In this document: positions 36,431-50,900 of the stretch, piece by piece | Layout of the letters: every line of letters begins with the position of its first letter | How positions within the stretch are numbered: the stretch's first letter is position 1 | From: Myrica gale | Taxonomy: Eukaryota > Streptophyta > Magnoliopsida > Fagales > Myricaceae | Length of the DNA: 64,000 nucleotides | NCBI GenBank assembly: GCA_963930655.1 | Contig: OZ005607.1 | Span: 10,990,874 to 11,054,873, forward strand | Direction: 5' to 3' | Translations under genes and position numbers: made by a program | Notes under the pieces: generated by a model | Databases searched by the model: none | What the model saw: the letters and a program-made list of their open reading frames with translations, nothing else | Told to the model about the DNA's origin: nothing

Positions 36431-37012
36431 CTCCCTCGTTCGGCATGCCCCTGCGGCCGCGGGGCACCGTGCATGTCTTATTCACAGTTAGCGGCGGAGC
36501 CAGGATTTGTGGGAGGACGGAGCAATATAATTTATTTCATAAAATTATGGGGTAATGTTACGGTAAGCTTCTTGATTATAATATAAAATCAATCTCTCTA
36601 TAAGTTTCGAAATGTCTATTTGCATCCCTTATATTTTAAACATAAATGGTGAATTCTTGCCCTTGGAGAGTTAAACCTAAAGGTGTATACTGAAACAAAT
36701 GGAACTTGAATGATTCCAGTACTCACCAAAATCAAATATGTGGTTCTAGAATAATTTCATTAAGTGAGCTTTTTTTACTAGATTTTTTTGGCCTTACTAT
36801 ATCCAAATGCTTTTTGGGGCGAAATTTTACACAAATTGTTTTGTTATACATAATAAATTAACAATAAATAAAATATAAAATAAGTATGTTTTAGCATCAA
36901 AAAAGGTTTTGAGCTCTATTTTAAAATTACAATGTTTTAAACCCTACCTAAAATAAAATAAACATTCATCTAAAATTTAAAGTAAAATTACAAGGTTTTG
37001 AACCATTTTTTT
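36431..37012. other. Region 5' of the PPR gene
   Basis: A GC-rich patch (36431-36480) is followed by CAGTTAGCGGCGGAGCCAGGA at about 36485, which resembles one terminus of the CAGTGGCGGA hAT family. No partner end was found. The rest is AT-rich. Confidence 0.35.
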
Positions 37013-37013
37013 G

Positions 37014-37243
37014 GGATAAATACAATATTGGTCCCTATGGTTTACTCCAAAATCAAATAAGTCCTTAAACTTTAAAATACATAAAATTACTCCCTAAAGT
37101 TTAAAATCATTCACATTTGAAGGGTCCTGGAAGAACTAAAGCTATGATGAATATTAAACTTTAGGGAGTAATTTTATGTGTTTTAAAGTTTAAGGACTTA
37201 TTTGATTTTGGAGTAAACCATAGGGACCAATGTGTATTTATCC
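37014..37243. mobile_element. Foldback MITE
   Basis: The left arm GGATAAATAC with 'tccctatggtttactcc' is inverted relative to 'ggagtaaaccataggga' and GTATTTATCC on the right. ATTTTTTT lies on both sides. No coding sequence. Confidence 0.7.
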
Positions 37244-37399
37244 ATTTTTTTATTAAAAAATATGAACCTGCAATTTTCGATTCCAAAAAATGAAAAAAAA
37301 ACATTCCGGTTCAAGTTTCAGTATGTGCAGGAATCGGAACGGAATTGGAACCCGGAATTCCGATCTTGGCTGAAATTTTTGCCCATCCAACGTTTATGT

Positions 37400-39667
37400 A
37401 CATTATGTTAATGAAATGTTGTAATCACGAGTTTTTTTTAATGTCAAGTACTTGATGATTTGCATTGTGTTTAAATCATAGTAATTTCATATGTATACGA
37501 TTTATTTATAGAATTTCCCTTGTTTATAATAAGATTTGAAAGTTATATGTTTATATGATTATGTGCATAGTAAAGAATGATATACTATTTTGCTAATGAT
37601 TATTATATGATATGTGTTATGTTGTCAATCCTTGAGACAAGTTTGAAGCAAAAATATTAGTACCAATTGCAAGTAGTCGAATCTGAGTATATTAGTAATG
37701 TGAGTCTATATATATTTACATATTGATTTTAATTTTTACACACCTCAATTTTACTCCAACAAGAGGAAAAAGAAGGTTTTTCTTGCTTTCAACAATCTAG
37801 ACGAATTTTCTTGAAGTAAATTCAGGTATTTCAAATTTCTTGATATGTTATTTGTATTATTTTTATGATAGATCAAACTATAGGGTGTCTAGATCAAACT
37901 CTAGTTATTTCTTGATTTTCGAAATAGTTTTAACGGGTTTCTTGGAGTAATTGAAATTTGGGTTCAAGATTGTTCAGGAAAATTCAGGTTCTTGATCCAA
38001 GTAGTAGATTGATTTATATTTTTATAGCCGACCTTATATATCCAAAAATTATGATATTTAGATATGTCGTACTAGAAAGTTTCAGGAGGATTGAATTAAA
38101 GTTTCGTAATTGTTGGAGATGTATTGATATGGTTTGAAAATCCAGAAGTTAGGCTTAGAGAAATTAGAATTGCTGAGAAAGATTCTTTGATACAAATTGA
38201 AGTTTTGAACCGGATGACATAGTTAGGCTTTGAATTTTGGCATGAGATTTTAGAGGTATCTTTAAAACTCATATTTAAATCTTTGGTATAACGTTTGGAA
38301 GTTTTGGATATCATAATAGATCTTTATGAATTTTGGAAGTGATGAGTACCAAATTATTCAGGGTATAGTTTGACTCCGTGAACAGAGGTGAATGTCGATT
38401 TTATTGACTGAGTTTTACAAGGAATCTGGATATGAAAGTTTACAGGTGTATATTCTTAGGGAAGATAATGTTTTAATTTGGGGATTTTAGGGAAACCCAA
38501 GATAGGTAAGTTATATTTTAGAATCTGACCAGTGAATTTAGGATCTAATCCTGTCGGAAAGACTTAGACTTTCATTTGTGTTTTCGTTTGAATGTATTAT
38601 AACAGGTTAAATTTCGTTTGAAGATCCACGTAAGCGGGGTTATTATGCTAAATTTTCCTAAAAGACTGAAGTGATATTTGAGAAATTGCATGATTTATTA
38701 AAAACCCTTGGAGTTTTATATGCATTACGTTTCGATAAATTTTTAAAGATTATAGCATGAAATGTGTAAACATGAGCCTATTTTTATGTCCAATGATTTT
38801 GCATGATGTTTTCATTGATTTAAATCAAAGTTTTTTGATATTTATTGTTATTCAAGATTTGTGCATGATATTTTATTTGAAAAGAAGAGAAAGATGCAAA
38901 GTTCAAAGTGACATTTATTTTATGATATGTTATGTATTTTCAAACCCTGAGACCCAGAGTTACAGAGTGACAGAGACAATGCATTGGTACCAATTGCAAC
39001 CCATTGAGTGTACCCATTCTTAAAACGAAGTGGCTTATTTTGTATATTCTTACCAAGTGCACACTTGGAGATGACCAAACCTTAGTAAGGAAGAATTCTA
39101 CACATAATATTGGCTTAGTTTGGCTGATCCTCAAACTAGGTAGCAACTGCACAACCCTATCACGGGGGTAAACATGACCCATAGTTATTACCAAAGAGAT
39201 TTTCTTTGGTATTAAGTTATATTGATAAAACTGTTTTATTGAAATTGCCAAAAAGAACTTTCAAAAGTTTAGAAAGATTTTAAATATTCTATCTCTTACT
39301 GTTATAGTGTGGCTCATGGGATACACACTAGCATAATGATTTTGCTTACAGAGTTGTCGAACTCACCCGCTTTTGTTTTCTTTATTTTCAAATGTTGATC
39401 AAGAGCGTGTCAATAGTCAGGATTAGATGACATGTGGGCGGGTAGCTGAGTGATTATTAGAATAAATGTTTGACTCTTGTATGAGTCTAATCATATTTAG
39501 ATTTGTCTTTATGCTCTGAAAGAGTTTTAAGTTTTATTAAGAAATATTTATTGAAGTTTTTAAATAAAATTTATTCCACATTTTTTTAGATAAGTTTTTA
39601 AAACAAAAGTCTATTTGTTTATGGTTAGTAAGTCACCCTCTAGCCTCGGAGGTTTGAGGCGTGACAT
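37400..39667 (+). mobile_element. Probable LTR-retrotransposon LTR, degenerate
   Basis: The block ends in GGCGTGACA, a common LTR 3' terminus. Its part at 38940-39160 is matched in reverse orientation by about 40400-40640, indicating a repeat family rather than unique DNA. I could not fix the 5' end, and there is no coding region. Confidence 0.4.
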
Positions 39668-39679
39668 GGTTCATGTTGT

Positions 39680-40970
39680 AGATTCTTCCCGAGTGGTAAC
39701 GTGCCAAATTTTAAGGATAATTCTATCGAGAGTATGACTCAGTTTGGTTGGGCCTAGCTAAATTTGAAGGAGTCTTCGGATTGTACAATCTTGTCACAGG
39801 CTGTAAATGTGAACCAGAGATATAACCAAGGGGATTTTATGAAATTGTTATGTACAGATGAAAGTTGTTTCAAAGTTATAGTTATACGATATTTGGATTG
39901 AGATCTACAATTTTTTCATTTCTTACTTGTAAAAGTGGCTCATTAGGTACGTAATTGACTTTGATACCATATGTAATGCTTCGAATCCTATGATATTTGT
40001 TATTACTTCTATACATAAAACCAGTGAAAATTTAGGGTAAAAATCAGTTAACGCAAAATAAATAATCTTTAATAACATAATCTAAGTTAAAAACTATAAA
40101 ACAACTAGGGTGAAAGAGAGAAAACTATAAATAATCTTTAATAATCTTTAATAACTCTCTAAAAATTAAAATATCAAAATTAAACACTTAGTCAAACTAT
40201 AATTCTAGCATTTTATCATCTGAAAAGAGAGAAAAGATATGGGTATACTAGGGTGTACCTCATGAGCCGCTTTTTATAAGTAAGAAGCAATAGAGAAATC
40301 TTAGATCGCAATCCAAATACCATATAGCTATAATTTTGAAACAACTTTCATCTTTACATAACAATTCTGCAAATTTCCCTTTGATTGTAACTTGGTCACA
40401 TTTCTTACCAGTGACAGGATTGCGTAGTCGAAAAACTACTTGAAACTTAGCTGGGGACCAACCAAATTAAGACATACTCTGGGTAGAATTCTCCCTATTA
40501 TGTTTGGGCATGTTACCAAATGTGCACCGGGAAGAATCTACTACATAAGCCATATTGTTTTCATGATTGGTGCACGTAGTGTGGTTGCAATTGGTATTAA
40601 TGTTTGTAGCTTCGAACTTTGGGTCTCAAGGTTTCAAAACATAACACATATAATACAATAATCATAAAAAATAGTAGATCGTTTTTTACTATGCACATAA
40701 CCATATAATAAACATGGAACTTCATATAATTTTCAAATAGTATTTTAAGCATACAAAGTTCTATAAAAAAGCTTATACTGATATACATATGGAATTACTA
40801 TGATTTAAATACAGGACAAATCGTCAAATGCTAACATGATAGACATTAACAAGGCTTGTGATAACACAATTTCATGCAAACACAGTTCATAACAATTTAT
40901 GTAACATAATGCACATAAACGTTGGGGGGTTTTCAATAAAATATGTGATTATTAAAACATCACCTTGATA
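39680..40970 (-). mobile_element. Reverse-oriented LTR-retrotransposon fragment with PBS
   Basis: Read on the minus strand, an LTR-like end (CGAAGCATTACA, inner edge at 39972) is followed after two bases by TGGTATCAA (39969-39961), complementary to the initiator tRNA-Met 3' end. This is the expected LTR/primer-binding-site junction. The sequence at 39720-39960 and that at 40240-40520 are inverted copies of each other. No gag or pol reading frame is preserved. Confidence 0.5.
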
Positions 40971-41529
40971 CTTTTTAGAAAATCTAACACAATAATCTCA
41001 CTTACCTCGATCTTTAGACCGCTTGAACTTTTACAAAAAAAAAATTAAATTTGATTTTTAAGAAAATTAATATTTTATCAATAATATATAAAAATTTGAG
41101 GTGCTATAGACAATAGGTGACGTGACGTCAAATGTGGCCAACATTGCTTATTGGCTATGTAGGAGCGTCATGTGGGAGTCTGATTTGGATTTATACTGAG
41201 GTAGACTTTCTGCCGTTAGTAAATTGAACAAGAGCATACTGAAGGAGTCTTTTCTTAAAGAGCAGACTAAATTTTTTAGTTTTTAAAAACTAAGGACCTA
41301 TTATGAAAAAGAAAATTTTTTTTATGTTTTTTTAAAGCAGTTAATGTTAGTAATAAAAAATGAGGATTATGTTCTTTAATGCATATTTTTAGGGAAACAA
41401 AACTAAGGATTTAGCGGTTTGAAAATAGAAATAAGGAATATTAAAGTGTAGAAAATATACATGTCTTTTTTTCACATATAAAAAAAATTGGTTTAATTTT
41501 CATTTTGCTGATGTGGATTATGTTCTTTA
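40971..41529. other. AT-rich intergenic DNA
   Basis: No gene or delimited repeat is recognised. Confidence 0.4.
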
Positions 41530-41538
41530 ATAAAGAAA

Positions 41539-42320
41539 GACTTAATGCACCCGAGTCCTGGCTTTTGGTTTTAGGTTTTGACAAATTAGTTTCTGGAAGT
41601 AACACTTTCTACAAATTAGTCCATGAGACCACATGTTTAGGTAAAACTTGGTCCCTCAGTCTAGAGGACATCAATCCGGTAACATTTTTTGTTGACGTGT
41701 CAAAAAATGTCACGTCATCAGCGAAATACACAGGCGTATCCTGTAGTCCACGTAGTACGCCAACTCGAATTTACTCATTAAACCCATTTCCACGAGTGCA
41801 GCCAAATTAAAGGGTGAAATGTAAAAAAAATAGTAGTTTAGGGTGTAAAGTGCGTCGTTTTAGAGTGAAAAGTGTTTCTAAAAAAAAACACAACACCCTA
41901 GCACTCTTCGTGACATTTATCTCCCATTCGTCTTCTCATGGTGACTAGGGCTAGAAACAATTTGGGGACAACATCACTATCGGGGCCAACTGCATAAAAC
42001 TGGACTGAAGGTGGTTCTGGAGAGTTGAAGACAAAACCACCTCTGTTTTGTACGTAGTTGTTGCTGTTCCTAGTGAACATTCTCTGGTAATTGGGGTCAA
42101 ATCCCATGGGAGCCGTGCTTGCGAAAAAAGTCTGGTCGTTTGGAGCTATATAGTCCTGGAAAGAGTGGAGGGATAGGCCAATATCATAAAAAAAAACGTT
42201 ACGAGATTGATATGAATGGTGGGACAATATTTTACTTAAAAAGATTAATTTGTAGAAAGTGTTAGTTAAAAGACTAATTTATCAAAACATGAAACCACAA
42301 AACTTGCAATTAAGCCATAA
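41539..42320. mobile_element. TIR element with captured coding fragment
   Basis: The left 'gacttaatgcac' and 'acactttctacaaattagtc' are inverted in 'gattaatttgtagaaagtgt' and 'tgcaattaagcc' on the right. A perfect 9-bp repeat ATAAAGAAA lies at 41530-41538 and 42321-42329, consistent with a MULE. The left terminus appears to lack about four bases of the right one. Confidence 0.65.
41898..42227 (-). pseudogene. Unidentified captured coding fragment
   Basis: A 109-codon minus-strand frame fills the space between the inverted repeats. It includes FQDYIAPNDQTFFASTAPMG and FTRNSNNYVQNRGGFVFNSP, whose composition looks like real protein rather than AT-rich noise. I do not recognise the family. The frame enters the right TIR at its N-terminus, so the start is artificial. 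Confidence 0.4.
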
Positions 42321-42737
42321 ATAAAGAAAAGAAGAAAAATTGTTGTCCTTAATGGTTGGCGGGAAAATCCAATTCTTCTCGGGGGACGGGTACCTAAAAA
42401 TTTACTGTGCTTTCATTTTTTGGTACTGGTGGTGCCCCCTGCCAAGCCTAAAACATCTTCTTCGGCCCGAACCCAACCTATACCCAAATTACTCAACTGA
42501 GAATAAGCAAGGGGCGGGTGCCAACTGAGCTACTTTTGGGGTCGAATCTCCCCACTCCCCAGGCTAAATCGTGCTACCACAATGCCAAGAAAAAAAAAAA
42601 GAGAAAAGCAAGGGACGGTCTAAAGAGGGATAAAAATTAAAATTCAAGAATTTAAGTGTTGGATTTTGAATTTTGTGCATAAAGAAAAAAACACAATATT
42701 TACACCCGTCGCACTTGTAAAGAACAAATGAACAACG

Positions 42738-42914
42738 GTTATGTTTGTGTTGTAAAATTTTTGGTATTGGGTTTAGTGAAAAAGTGAAGAGAGAGATAAT
42801 TTTTTATATTTTTTGTAATTTTTTTATATTTTTTGATGAGAGAGAGATTATATTGTAGTATTTTATTGGAAGTTGGTGAAATATTTTGTGAAATATTTGG
42901 TGCAAACGCAGCCT
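42738..42914. mobile_element. MITE, 'GTGCGTTTGCACC' family, reverse copy
   Basis: The reverse complement resembles 6348-6523, including 'ttacaaaaaatataaaaaat' and 'ctaaacccaataccaaaaa'. It interrupts segmental-duplication copy 1; copy 2 runs through this place uninterrupted. Confidence 0.7.
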
Positions 42915-43454
42915 ACATCAAGTGAATATAAACATGTAGATAATACTAGGGCAGCACATGGTAGTGCCCGTGGCTGTTTATGCCCCCAACTAGCACCACC
43001 ACTGCCTTGGGAGGTTTCTCTAAATTGGGAACCGCCTTCGTCTGACTACGGGCAACACTAGTTTGACAGGAGGTTACTGCCACACTTGCTGTGAGCCAAA
43101 CATTCATAAAGAGAGAGATGACAATCAAGGTCGAAGAAGAATAAGATGGGACTTGGCAAGTTTTATTTTTTAAAACAACAACTTCAAAACGAGCTATGTT
43201 TCTTTTAGTGAGAAACCACCTCGTTTTGTAATATATAAAGTAATAAAACAAAATAAAAAATAAAAATGGTTTTAACACCAATATCGATATATACCCGTGT
43301 CACTACCGATACTATGGCAAAATCCTGCACCAATCCCGCTACTACCGTGGGCCGGTAACTGTCTTATACACCAATGAACGGCCCTCGATAATACATGCGT
43401 ATCTAACATTTTATAGAACATATACTACACAGCATATATCAACATCAAGTATTT

Positions 43455-44130
43455 GTTTGAATTCTTGATCTGATAATTATATCATGCTCTGCCTACACGA
43501 AGTAGCTAGAAAGCGTAATATTTGTAAACATGTTATAAAATAAACAAGTCATGGAAGATTCAACCTCCAAATTTGGTACGTATTGATCCAATCAACATAA
43601 TTCAAATAATAAAATCTTCTTCTTCCCATCAGCTTAAGCTTTTGGGATGAGTGGTAGATTCTCATGGTATCAAAGCCAAGATCCTGAGTTCGAGACCTAA
43701 CTCTGCCCTTCACCCCAATTTCAATTAAATATTGCACATGTTGAGCCTCCCAATTAAAGGAGAGTCCGGCCTCACACGTGAGGGGGAGTGTTAGAGAATA
43801 TAATTCAAATAATAAAATCTTCTTCTTCCTATCAGCTTAAGCTTTTGGGATGAGTGTCAACTATTTTTTTGAATTCTTGATCTGATAATTATATCATGCT
43901 CGGGGAGTGTTAGAGAATATAATTCAAATAATAAAATCTTCTTCTTCCTATCAGCTTAAGCTTTTAGGATGAGTGTCAACTATTTTTTTGAATTCTTGAT
44001 CTGATAATTATATCATGCTCTGCCTACACGAAGCAGATAGAAAACGTAATATTCGTAAACATGTTATAAAATAAACAAGTCATGGAAGATTCAACCTCCA
44101 AATTTGGTACGTATTGATCCAATCAACATA
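43455..44130. repeat. Tandem re-duplication around a TRIM insertion
   Basis: The phrase 'gaattcttgatctgataatt' occurs at about 43459, 43871 and 43990. The sequence at 43452-43596 recurs at 43985-44132, and a 120-bp block at about 43784-43902 recurs at 43903-44022. Segmental-duplication copy 2 has the sequence only once (about 56300), so the expansion followed the segmental duplication. Confidence 0.75.
43596..43858 (+). mobile_element. TRIM-like miniature LTR element
   Basis: A short terminal repeat (AATTCAAATAATAAAATC ... GGGATGAGTG) occurs on both sides. After the left copy, which ends in CTCA at 43664, comes the primer-binding sequence TGGTATCAAAGCC (43665). A purine tract AGGGGGAG (43781) precedes TGTTAGAGAATAT of the right copy. 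The internal part is about 120 bp, with no coding capacity. The left repeat lacks its first bases, consistent with the local rearrangement. Confidence 0.65.
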
Positions 44131-44390
44131 ACTTTGGAATAAATTCGATATTTATATCGAAATCAAGTAAGTGTTACAAAACTATATAATCTTATTCCAC
44201 AACTCAAAACATCCAGATTCCAATGAAGCGACCGCTGAAATTGCTGAAGAAGCCTCCAGTTGAATGCAAAACGAACCTTATTTTTTTACCTACAAACAAT
44301 GTTAAAAAGAATTAAAAAGGTCGAATACTTACCCAATTTAACTATTCTTTTAGTTAATGATTCTTTTGCAGTTTATAAGAGAAATAAATA

Positions 44391-44899
44391 AATATAGCGA
44401 ACAATTTAATTTTTCGCCCATTAAATTATTATAGTTCCAATACTTTTTATTTCAAATTATCAATTTCGTTATATTTTATTTCTCAACGTCTATCAATCTG
44501 TATACTTTGTACAATTAATTTGAACGAAAATTAATATTTGTATCAATGAAATGACTATAAAAAACAACAATTGGATGATAAAAATTATCATTTTCGTCGA
44601 AATTAATGGCCAAGGGTACAAAATAAACAAGATGAATAGTTGAGGGGTGAAATGAAAAGAAATTGATAGTTTGCAGTACAACGAAGTGTTAGGAATAACT
44701 ATTGAGATCTAACATTTCTTAGGAGAACCTAACTAAAAGACTTAATAAGAGGTTTCGATAACTCTAATTTTAAGACATGTCTTTTGGTCTAGGGCCTGCG
44801 TCCTCATCAGTAACCTAATAGTTTGATGCAAGAACATTAATAATGCATTTATCAAAAATAGAGGAAGCATTGGTTAGGAACTCTTTACCCAATCTAAGC
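44391..44899. other. Intergenic, AT-rich
   Basis: This is the region downstream of the minus-strand cysteine-rich gene. No feature is delimited. Confidence 0.4.
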
Positions 44900-45358
44900 T
44901 CAATGCAACGTGATGATATGCTCTGTATAGCACTTGAACAAACAAGGTGCATAACGGCCGGAAAATTTCCTTTTCTCGCAAGCATAATGTAGACACCAAC
45001 GAGCAGCAATATACGCTGGATCTTCAACCGCACGTGTGGTCGCTATGCAGTGCATAAAGCTACCAGTAATGCAGATGTTGTAATGAATATTCCGAAATGA
45101 CTTCAGCCATCTCTTGTACAAACCTTTACAACTTCCCACTCGGTTTGTAATGCAATCGTAAAATGGTCGCTGTCGCTGAACATTATCAAGTGTAAAGGAA
45201 TGTGGAAGTCGGGTCGGAAACGAAGAAGAGTACGGATCCCAAGTGGTAGGGGCGACATAATTAGCCTGCAACTCATGAGGGAACATGATCAGGATCATAA
45301 CCAACACCATGATCACCGCCATAAGTTTTCTAATACATTTCGTAGCCATGGATTTCAT
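44900..45358 (-). CDS. Small secreted cysteine-rich protein
   Basis: The predicted product is 152 residues and begins MKSMATKCIRKLMAVIMVLV. Residues about 10-26 are strongly hydrophobic and end with a likely signal-peptidase site near ELQA. The mature part has eight cysteines spaced C-x7-C-x18-C-x7-C-x17-C-x4-C-x11-C-x3-C, enough for four disulfides. It is rich in basic and aromatic residues (GLYKRWLKSFRNIHY). The frame extends 49 codons upstream, but the Met at 45358 gives the sensible signal peptide. I do not recognise the family: the spacing is not the 8-cysteine lipid-transfer motif (no adjacent Cys pair), and a thionin-like or ECA1/prolamin-like relation is only a guess. The neighbours are transposons, so context is uninformative. 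Confidence 0.65.
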   Translation of the reverse strand: MKSMATKCIRKLMAVIMVLVMILIMFPHELQANYVAPTTWDPYSSSFPTRLPHSFTLDNVQRQRPFYDCITNRVGSCKGLYKRWLKSFRNIHYNICITGSFMHCIATTRAVEDPAYIAARWCLHYACEKRKFSGRYAPCLFKCYTEHIITLH

Positions 45359-45505
45359 TGTACTCAGATGGATATATATATAATTCAGTACCAAGTTCTT
45401 TAATGTGTTCCGTTCAAGTAAATGACTCAATATAAATAGAGGACTAAGGCAGACACCTAGGAATGAAATATTTTGAGTTCCAACAGTAATACAATAAATT
45501 AACAT

Positions 45506-46171
45506 GTCAAATATAGCATATTAAAGATAAATAATAAATGTTAATTTTTAAAACCTTTCAGAGTTTCAAATGTCTTTTGTTGTGACTCCTCCAAGTGTCT
45601 TTTTCCTTTAATTCATTTATTTATTTTTATATATAATCAGTTCATTTATTTGCTTAAAGATTATATGTACATGTCATTGCCTTTTTGTGTGTGTGTTTGA
45701 ATTGGAGCTTTTTTTTTTTTAAAAAAATTTCTTCTATATGTATTTTTTCCCTTTTAGAAGTGCGAGAAGATATATATGAAAATAACACATTCAAAAAATT
45801 TAATCTTTATTCTGACTTTTGGAAGACATTTTGCAGGTAAATGACTTTTGGTTTTAACCTAGTTTCTCATTGATTCACTTTTAATTTAGCTACTATTATA
45901 TATATGAAAGCGCCCAATCGAAAACTTTAATCTTAATTCTGACGTTTGGAAGACATTTTACAGGAAAATGACTTTCGGGTTAACCTATTAATTAATGTTT
46001 CTCAGATGATTCGGTTTTTAGTTTAGCTACGAAAGCGTCAGATTCAAAAAGTTCAAACTTCATAGATGAATTGAAAAGTATAGTAAATAGGATTCAGAAA
46101 AGGTATTTGAGGTTGTCTTGGATGGGGCACAAGACTTGAGTACGGATTTCTCTCTGTTATAAAAAAAAAAA
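45506..46171. repeat. Two tandem copies of a ~130-bp unit in intergenic DNA
   Basis: Units at about 45770-45896 and 45898-46037 share 'tttggaagacattttgcagg' type sequence, 'aaatgactttcgggttaacc' type sequence and 'tttagctac'. They lie immediately left of the Pack-MULE. Function unknown. Confidence 0.6.
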
Positions 46172-46488
46172 GAGAAATTAGCATTTTCGTCTTTGAGTTT
46201 ATACCTTTTTTAATTTCGTCCTTCAAATTTAAACTTCAAATCTAAAGCCTTTATATTTCATGTCTTTGACATAAAAGCCCTTCCGTCATAATTCCGTTCA
46301 TCAACTGAACGGAAGGCCAAACCACATCAGCAACATGTCCACGTGGCAAGCTTGTACGCCACGTCAACTGCCCCATTTCAATCCCGCATGCCATTTTCTT
46401 CAAACGGCGTCGTCTAGCTGATAAATGCAAACAAAAACAGAACTGCGCCGTCCAACATTTTTCTTCTCCATGACCCCCCTACTCCAAC

Positions 46489-47813
46489 CAGAGGCGGATG
46501 CAGGGGGTGGCGAACCAGGGCGGCCGCCACCCATTGCTCCGCCAAAAAATTTTTTTTACATGTATTTTTTCTTTTTTTTCATAAGTTGACCTGATCCCTC
46601 GACTCCCATTAGACATAGGCCAACGACGGCAGGTTCCTCCAAAAGCAAAATCTTCGACCTATCCTTCACACCTGCCATGTACGAAAGCTCTTCATCCTCT
46701 TCTCTTCCCCCCTGAACAAGAGTCTCTGCCCCCCTGAATAAGAGTCTCTGGTCTTCAGGCTCCAAACCAGTTTCCTGTGCAAGAGCATTCTTTATATCCC
46801 CAAAAGAAGATTGCGCTGGGACATGGACCTCGTGGTGGGTGGGGCTGTGGGAGACGGTGATCTTGATCATGGGACCGAGAGAAGTAGCATCGCCCTCGTC
46901 ATCGACGACGTCTTCGTCGTCTCGCTTCTGGATCAGCATGCCACGGGGGTCCGGGCTTCAGCTCCCAGTCGATCTCCTCGTCCTGCACCAACACTGCAGC
47001 GTGCTGATTCGGGTCCTTGACTCCTTGCTCATCAAGCTGGATCGCAACGGAAGCGGATCGAAGAGTCGCAGAAGGAGAAAATGAGAGGCGGTTTCTTTCT
47101 ACTTATACTGGACTGTGTATGACTAGTGAACGAAAAGGGGTTTCTAAGAGATGGAGTTTCACTCACCTGCCACCAAAAAAAGTGCCCCCCACATGCAGGC
47201 TTATTAAGACCGATATCTATATATTACTATGATTCCTTTAATTTTCTTAAAATTACTGTAATCAATCAACATACGACCAAGATGTTAACACTCTAGAAAC
47301 AAAATTTTCTAATATAAATGACATTGAAAGTAACATTTGCGATGGGAGTGGCAGCTAGAGGTGCCTTTTTAATATGTACTCTAGATAGTCTTGAATATCA
47401 ACTGTGACGCTTTTAATTTCAAACTCCTAAGACTCGTTATTCCTATGCACTCTAATAGTTAGAGGGTTACATTTCGTGCTATTATGTTACCAATTTTCTT
47501 AAATTTATTCTATTTTTTTTACACAATTTATGAAAATAACATAAATGATCATTGAACTTTCAGCGACGTCGAGGCAAATTCTTGTTAGTCAATTTCAGAC
47601 TATTTTATTGCATTTATGTTAATTTATTTTAATGTCAATTTCGAATCCAATTGCTACTTCTCAGTTTCAGTAAATATACAGTACTTGTAATTTAATATTT
47701 TTAGTCCTTAATTTTTGATATTTTAATTCTAATACACTTTTTGCCAGATTTTTTTTTGTCATTTTGCCTTAAAAGTTCGCCTCCCTTCAAATTGGATCCT
47801 GAATCCGCCACTG
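46489..47813. mobile_element. hAT-like element carrying a BAG fragment
   Basis: The left end CAGAGGCGGATGCAGG and right end CCTGAATCCGCCACTG are inverted. The octamers ACTCCAAC (46481-46488) and ACTCAAAC (47814-47821) match at 7 of 8. The first 130 bp and the right part match the hAT element at 13785. It lies in the 5' part of the captured ACS segment, so it entered the Pack-MULE or its source gene. Confidence 0.8.
46629..47010 (-). pseudogene. BAG-family co-chaperone, ubiquitin-like domain fragment
   Basis: On the minus strand the order IDWELKPG, MLIQKRDDED, MIKITVSHSPTHHEVHVPAQ, SFGDIKNALAQETGLEPEDQ, RLLFRG and GVKDRSKILLLEEPA is that of plant BAG1-4 proteins up to the end of the ubiquitin-like domain. 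An extra base near 46950 separates the first block from the rest. A 22-bp tandem duplication (CAGAGACTCTT unit, about 46703-46750) distorts the LLFRG loop. The BAG domain that binds Hsp70 is absent, and the sequence ends in hAT terminal DNA. It is a captured, broken fragment. Confidence 0.8.
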
Positions 47814-47882
47814 ACTCAAACTCACCAACCAACCCCCTCTTCAAGATTCCAAAGCCATACTTTCAACTTTCCAAAGCCATAC

Positions 47883-47902
47883 TCTCTCTCTCTCTCTCAA
47901 GG
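47883..47902 (+). repeat. (CT)n microsatellite
   Basis: A short CT run in what looks like the captured 5' leader of the ACS segment. Confidence 0.7.
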
Positions 47903-47989
47903 ACATTATTTTTCTTTGCTTGTTATCTTCTTTGGCAATTTTTGTTAATGCTAGTTCCTTTATCTTCTTCATCGCCTAATCACAGAGAA

Positions 47990-50640
<2,651 letters not shown>

Positions 50641-50900
50641 TGTGTTTACAGCTGGACGACGCTGTTTGGAAAAAAATGGCATGCGGGATTGAAATGGGGT
50701 AGTTGACGTGGCATACAAGCTTGCCATGTGGACACTTTGCTGACGTGATTTGGACTTCTGTTAAGCTGGTGGACGGAATTATGACGGAAGAGCTTATATG
50801 TTAAAGATATGAAATATAAGGGCTTTAGATTTGAAGTTTGAATTTGAAGGACCAAATTGTAAAAGATGTATAAACCTAGGGACTAAAATGTCAATTTCCC

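Larger units (their letters stand above)
42405..44390. repeat. Segmental duplication, copy 1
   Basis: From 'ctttcattttttgg' (about 42411) through 'gaatttaagtgttggattt', 'aaccgccttcg', 'aacaagtcatg' and 'gattcttttgcag' (about 44372), the sequence matches 55475-56400 and 63364-64000 in the same order and orientation. Copy 1 alone has the MITE at 42738 and the TRIM-derived repeats at 43.6-44.0 kb. Copy 2 alone has the CACTA element. No gene is recognised in it. Confidence 0.8.

Noticed and set aside
43639..43740. SINE with tRNA-like B box (GAGTTCGAGACC)
   Set aside because: The adjacent TGGTATCAAAGCC primer site, purine tract and flanking terminal repeats fit a TRIM LTR element better.
45427..45441. 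TATA box for the cysteine-rich gene
   Set aside because: The canonical TATAAATA reads on the plus strand, opposite to the gene; only a weak variant exists on the gene strand.
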